Assembly (NCBI GenBank): GCA_028711405.1
Contig: JAQTSH010000009.1
Location: 1-18,252 of the forward strand
Reading direction: 5' to 3'
Source of the DNA: Methanoregula sp.
GTDB taxonomy: Archaea > Halobacteriota > Methanomicrobia > Methanomicrobiales > Methanospirillaceae
DNA: 18,252 nucleotides
In this document: in pieces, positions 14,255 through 18,252 of the stretch
Position numbering within the stretch: the first letter of the stretch is position 1
Layout of the letters: each line of letters starts with the position of its first letter
The notes under the pieces: model-generated
The model's database searches: none
Told to the model about the DNA's origin: nothing
Seen by the model: only the letters and a program-made list of their open reading frames with translations
Made by a program: the position numbers and the translations under genes

Positions 14255-17200
14255 TTATTTATTAAAAAAACGGTATGCTCCCTTGGGTACCGTGATCTCA
14301 AACCGGGCACCTTTACCCGATGTGCCTGTCTCGGTGATAGTGATACCGGTTATGGCAAGAACCTCGCGGGATAGGAAGAGACCCAGCCCGGTGTTTTTCC
14401 CAAATCCCCGTTCAAAGAGGTGCTCCTTATCTCCGGAAGTGATTCCTTCCCCGTCATCTTCACAAGTGAGAACAAGTCCCTGATCGGTCTTTTGGCAGGA
14501 AAACCTGATGGTAGTCAGCCCGCTTCCTCCATACTTCAGGGCATTATCGATCAGGTTGTAAAATACTTTCTCGAGGAGGGGATCTGCATATACTACGAAA
14601 TCGGGAATATCCGTAGTAATGCGGATCTCCCCGACAGGAAGGAAAGCCGCATTTTTCTGTATCATTTCCTTCACATTCTGCCAGTCCGGCGCTTTCACGC
14701 CCATATTCTGGTAATCACGGGTAAAACTGATCTGGTGTTCGAGAATTTCGGTAACACGGCTGCATTTTTCCAGGTACCCGTCAGAAACCGGTTCGTGTTG
14801 TTGTTTCAATAATATCTTCAGGTATCCCCTGAGAATCGTCAGCTGGTTGAGCATGTCATGCCGGGTGATGCTGTTGAAAAGGTTGAGTTTTTTATTTGCT
14901 TCGCAAAGGGCATTACCCGCTTCATGCAGTGCCGTGACATCGTGCAATATTCCCTCCACGCCGCTCACGCTGCCGTCTTTGTCATAATAATAATGGCTGC
15001 TCGCCGTGACCTCACGGATCGTCCCGTCCCGTCTTTTGAAGGGTAACAGATAACTCGTGACCGATCCCGTCTTGCGGAGAGCTGCAAGGAACGTATCCCG
15101 GTCATTAGGATCCGGATAAAAAATACGGGTATCCAGACCGAACATTTCCTCTGGTGAGGAATACCCGGCAATCCGGGCAGCAGATGGGCTGACCATGATA
15201 AGATTTCCTTTCTTGTCTGTCCGGTAGAACATGTCCTCCATGTTCTCGACAATCACCCGGTAATTCTTTTCGCTCTCCCGGAGTGCTTCCTCTGCCCGCT
15301 TGCGTTCGGTGATATCAATCCCAACACTAACGATAAAGTCAGGATTTTTATCCTCATGTTTCACAAGCCGCCCATGCCATTCAACAAGGTACACCTTACC
15401 CGATTTGCTGATCATCCGGTTTTCGTTGACGATTACAGACCCGTCACACGCGATCTTCCGGAATACCCCGGCAACCATCTCCCTGTCCTCCTCCGGAACA
15501 AAGGTCGTAAGATAATCGATTCCCGGGATCTCATCAGCCGGATATTCCAGCGCATCGATAAGAGCCTGGTTCATCGTCAGGGTCCGACCGTCCGCCCCGA
15601 TAGCGACGAAGAATGCAGGTGAGGTATCCAGCAGCAGCCGGGTGAATTCCTGCTCTTTCTCCAGTGCCTTCGCTACACTCCTGCGCCTGGTGATATCCCG
15701 GCACAATGTCAGGATGGTCTGCCCTGAATCGGACTGGATAACCGAGGCATTGATCTCAACCGGCTGGATGGTGCCATCCGGTTTTTGGTAATCGATCTCA
15801 AGACCCCGGACCTTTCCATTCCGGATGCAATTCGCCACCTCGGACGTGTTCCTATCGAGATCATACGGGGCTGTCCAGCTGGTCACCGCGCTCCCTTGTA
15901 TTTCAGCAAGTGTTGACCGTCCGGTGAGCCGGACATATTCCTGGTTTGCCGTTATGACCCTGCCGTCTTTGTCGATGATAACATAACCGGTCCCGGTTGT
16001 CTCAACCAGGCTCCGGTATTGTTCCTCGCTCGCGTGAAGTGCCCGTTCAGCCCGCTCCTGTGCGGTAATATCCAATAGCACACCATGAAATACCAGCTCA
16101 TCTCCTGATCTCACCGGTTCAGACATGCCATGGAAATATATCTCTTCGCCGGTCGGTTTGATGAACCTGCCCTTGTAATCCCATTTTCCGCCGGTTTTGA
16201 TCGATTTGTCAATTGAGGTGAGAAATGCCTCACGATCTTCTGTCGCTACACATTCTGTAAATCTCGGGAAGAACGTTGTGGGGTCTGTGCTGATGCCAAA
16301 GAGTTCCAGAGAGCGCTCACTGGTATAATACATACCCATCTCCCCTGAACTACGGGCATAGAACTGGTAGAGAACCCCCGGGACCGTATTGGCAATCATT
16401 CTCAGCTGCTGTTCGCTTTCCCGCAGCGCATCTTCAGATTTTTTCCGTTCTGTAATATCCAGGAGGGATGCAACACTCTTTGTTGTGCCAGGGATCATAT
16501 CGATGTTGAGGAATATAGTATGGATTTCTCCTGACCGTGAGATGGACCGGAACTCGTACTGCGTCAGGGCTTTCTTATCGCTCTCGCGCCGGGCGCGGTG
16601 CTGCTCTTTCATCCATTCAAGATCCTCAGGGACAACAAATTCTGTCCAGTGTTTCTTCCCCTCGATCTCGTCCCGGGAGTATCCGGTTAAACGTTCAAAC
16701 TGGGTGTTTGCGAAACTGATTGTCGTATCTTCTTCAAGGATGACCATTGCCGTGCCAGTATTTTCAAAGACCGTCCGGTACCGCTCTTCGCTCTCGCGGA
16801 GCGTATCCTCGTTCTTTTTCAGCTCATCATACTGGTCCCGAAGTTCTTCTTCTGAAGCAGTGATCTGCTCATAGGAAGCTTGCAGTTCCTCATCTGCGTT
16901 TTTCTGTTCGGTAATATCTTCGAGTGTTTCAACTGCACCGACGATATTACCATCATAATCCCGGAGTGCTGATGCCGTGAAATACAGCCAGATACCTGTC
17001 TTTCCCATTCGCGGGAAAAAGTCTGTGGCTTCGTATGCACCCTCAACATATTTTGAAGGATGATATTTGCCGGAATACCATTCTGAAATTTTCCCGGGGT
17101 TATTCTCCACAAGCAGGTCCGCCAGCACCGGACGTTCTTTGTCATAGAACGCTTTCCATGTATCAGTCGTCCCGATAACGTCCTTTTCCTTAACCCCGCT

Positions 17201-18252
17201 GTATTCCTCAAGTGCCCGGTTCCAGCTGATGACCTGATGGTTTTTATCGATAACAAACTGTGGGATGGGGGAGCCGTGCACGATCTCTTCCAGCCGTGTG
17301 CGGCTCTCCCTGATCTCTTTTTCAGCCTCTTTACGCCCGGTCAGGTTTCTTAAGATCGCCTGGAATGCTGATATTTTCCCGTTTTTTGTGATCGGGGTCG
17401 CCCTGACCTCGTATGGTATAACTGTGCCATCCTTTGCGACTCCGTCAATTTCAAAGGAAGGAAGTTTTTTCCCGAGGATAATCTGACCCAGGTGAAATGC
17501 AGTCTTCGCAGCGGAAGGGGCAGTTAAGATCCCTGAGGTCAGCACGTTTTTGCCAATCATCTCTTCCTTCTGGTAACCGCCTTCTTCTACAAACTTCCTG
17601 TTCAGGTTAAGAAAAGTGCCGTGCGCATCTATAATGACGATGAGATCCGCAGCCTCATCAAACAGTGCCCGGTAATTCTCTTCGCTCTCCCGTAACGCAT
17701 CCCCGCTCTTTTTCAGCTCATCATATTGTTCACGCAGCTCTTCTTCTGTCGCAGTGATCTGCTCGTATGCCGCAATCAGCTCTTCATCAGCCATCTTCCG
17801 GTCAGTGATGTCTCTCCCCACTGACTGGTATTCAACAAGCATTCCCTGCTCATTAAAAATAGCCCGGTCGCTCCATTGTTGCCAGCGCATCCTCCCATCC
17901 GGCATGATGATCCGGTGTTCCATCGTCGCAACGGGGTTTTGCCGGGTCAGTTGCCGGAAATGCTGCTGTACCTGTTGTTTATCTTCATCAACCACCCGGG
18001 GAACGAACCTGGTACCGATGATCTCCCGACAGGTTTTACCGAAATACCGGCAATAGGCTTCGTTGACAAAGACATGCGTCCCGTCGGGTAAAAACCGGCA
18101 GATAAATTCAGTCTGGTCTTCGACTACGTTCCGGTACTTCTGCTCGCTCTGTGCAAGAGCTTCGTCTGTCCGGATCCGCTCGATAGCAGTCCCGATCTGG
18201 GTGGCGATCGTTTCAAGACCCACACGGGCATTTGACGGGATTTCGTCAAATA
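14255..18252 (-). CDS. Giant multi-sensor histidine kinase 2, N-terminus beyond the window
   Basis: The minus-strand frame is open from base 18252 to TAA at 14257, at least 1332 codons. The apparent GTG start at 18223 lies inside the end of a GAF domain (IPSNARVGLETIATQIGTAI), so the gene begins outside the window. Domains by position: GAF tail 18252-18180; eight PAS at about 18150-17800, 17690-17345, 17310-16910, 16795-16455, 16410-16070, 16030-15690, 15660-15310 and 15270-14935; DHp with histidine codon at 14860-14858 in TRHDMLNQL; HATPase with N-box asparagine at 14545-14543, G1 DDGEGI and G2 GLGLF. No membrane segment or receiver. The catalytic end is clearly paralogous to kinase 1 (both end ARFEITVPKG). 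Two linker segments with EEEL and QYDELKK are near-identical internal repeats. Probably a soluble sensor paired with a response regulator encoded elsewhere. Confidence 0.93.
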   Translation of the reverse strand, partial: FDEIPSNARVGLETIATQIGTAIERIRTDEALAQSEQKYRNVVEDQTEFICRFLPDGTHVFVNEAYCRYFGKTCREIIGTRFVPRVVDEDKQQVQQHFRQLTRQNPVATMEHRIIMPDGRMRWQQWSDRAIFNEQGMLVEYQSVGRDITDRKMADEELIAAYEQITATEEELREQYDELKKSGDALRESEENYRALFDEAADLIVIIDAHGTFLNLNRKFVEEGGYQKEEMIGKNVLTSGILTAPSAAKTAFHLGQIILGKKLPSFEIDGVAKDGTVIPYEVRATPITKNGKISAFQAILRNLTGRKEAEKEIRESRTRLEEIVHGSPIPQFVIDKNHQVISWNRALEEYSGVKEKDVIGTTDTWKAFYDKERPVLADLLVENNPGKISEWYSGKYHPSKYVEGAYEATDFFPRMGKTGIWLYFTASALRDYDGNIVGAVETLEDITEQKNADEELQASYEQITASEEELRDQYDELKKNEDTLRESEERYRTVFENTGTAMVILEEDTTISFANTQFERLTGYSRDEIEGKKHWTEFVVPEDLEWMKEQHRARRESDKKALTQYEFRSISRSGEIHTIFLNIDMIPGTTKSVASLLDITERKKSEDALRESEQQLRMIANTVPGVLYQFYARSSGEMGMYYTSERSLELFGISTDPTTFFPRFTECVATEDREAFLTSIDKSIKTGGKWDYKGRFIKPTGEEIYFHGMSEPVRSGDELVFHGVLLDITAQERAERALHASEEQYRSLVETTGTGYVIIDKDGRVITANQEYVRLTGRSTLAEIQGSAVTSWTAPYDLDRNTSEVANCIRNGKVRGLEIDYQKPDGTIQPVEINASVIQSDSGQTILTLCRDITRRRSVAKALEKEQEFTRLLLDTSPAFFVAIGADGRTLTMNQALIDALEYPADEIPGIDYLTTFVPEEDREMVAGVFRKIACDGSVIVNENRMISKSGKVYLVEWHGRLVKHEDKNPDFIVSVGIDITERKRAEEALRESEKNYRVIVENMEDMFYRTDKKGNLIMVSPSAARIAGYSSPEEMFGLDTRIFYPDPNDRDTFLAALRKTGSVTSYLLPFKRRDGTIREVTASSHYYYDKDGSVSGVEGILHDVTALHEAGNALCEANKKLNLFNSITRHDMLNQLTILRGYLKILLKQQHEPVSDGYLEKCSRVTEILEHQISFTRDYQNMGVKAPDWQNVKEMIQKNAAFLPVGEIRITTDIPDFVVYADPLLEKVFYNLIDNALKYGGSGLTTIRFSCQKTDQGLVLTCEDDGEGITSGDKEHLFERGFGKNTGLGLFLSREVLAITGITITETGTSGKGARFEITVPKGAYRFFNK
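16790..16900 (-). repeat. Internal linker repeat in kinase 2 (copy 1 of 2)
   Basis: The coiled-coil linker YEQITASEEELRDQYDELKK is repeated as YEQITATEEELREQYDELKK at about 17684-17794, 894 bases (298 codons) away. DNA similarity is high enough to see directly (AGCTCATCAT and the following 60 bases). This records amplification of a linker plus PAS unit within the gene. Confidence 0.75.
17684..17794 (-). repeat. Internal linker repeat in kinase 2 (copy 2 of 2)
   Basis: Partner of the linker repeat at 16790-16900. Both copies follow a DIT-x2-K-x-AD-EEL linker and lead into a new PAS domain, so the repeated unit spans two PAS domains between the copies. Confidence 0.75.

Noticed and set aside
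18181..18223. GTG at 18223 as the true start of kinase 2
   Set aside because: The frame stays open to the window edge and the residues on both sides of the GTG read as the end of a GAF domain, so the real start lies outside.
1..18252. tRNA, rRNA, CRISPR array or restriction/defence genes
   Set aside because: Scanned by eye: no cloverleaf-like sequence, no regularly spaced short repeats, no Cas, nuclease or methylase motifs of defence type. The two methyltransferases are small-molecule type.

Overview
The window looks like the chromosome of a methanogenic archaeon, most likely a member of the Methanomicrobiales (Methanoregula/Methanosphaerula-like). The basis is two giant cytoplasmic PAS/GAF histidine kinases with the methanogen-type RHDxLNQL phospho-acceptor box, archaeal TATA-like boxes with GGTGAT-type ribosome sites, an iron-sulfur flavoprotein, and remnants of corrinoid-methyltransferase genes. 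The genus is inference; no rRNA or other marker gene is present.

Layout. 1-548 (minus): a 3'-truncated Isf-like iron-sulfur flavoprotein, divergent from a CoA-dependent/condensation-type acyltransferase (657-1916, plus). 2050-3875 (minus): a compact operon of two class I SAM methyltransferases and a DUF1330 protein. 3876-4528 is gene-poor. 4529-5272 (plus): a secreted lipoprotein. 5341-5671 is a decayed, ungapped copy of the junction between the two methyltransferase genes, followed by a strong hairpin (5745-5770). 5820-6258 holds two abutting gene stumps: the start of a corrinoid protein and the end of a RACo-type (DUF4445) corrinoid-activating ATPase. They lead directly into kinase 1.

6276-11576 (plus) is kinase 1, 1766 aa: an N-terminal GAF, eight PAS, two further GAF domains, then DHp and HATPase. 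14255-18252 (minus, N-terminus outside the window) is kinase 2, with a GAF tail, eight PAS, DHp and HATPase. They converge on a 2-kb island, 11768-13514 (minus), of three small co-directional genes: a stand-alone sensor domain, a coiled-coil/DHp-like protein with no phospho-acceptor histidine, and a RecA/KaiC-like protein with no P-loop. The island is bracketed by direct repeats of the 3' end of kinase 1 plus its downstream flank (11298-11712 and 13744-14157; coding parts about 95% identical by eye). The second copy leaves an orphan HATPase domain.

The right two thirds of the window is therefore a signal-transduction locus. The three-gene island looks like a split, non-canonical signalling module, possibly acting on or through the neighbouring kinases; it is the best candidate here for something undescribed. 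The left third is small-molecule metabolism with clear signs of duplication and gene decay.
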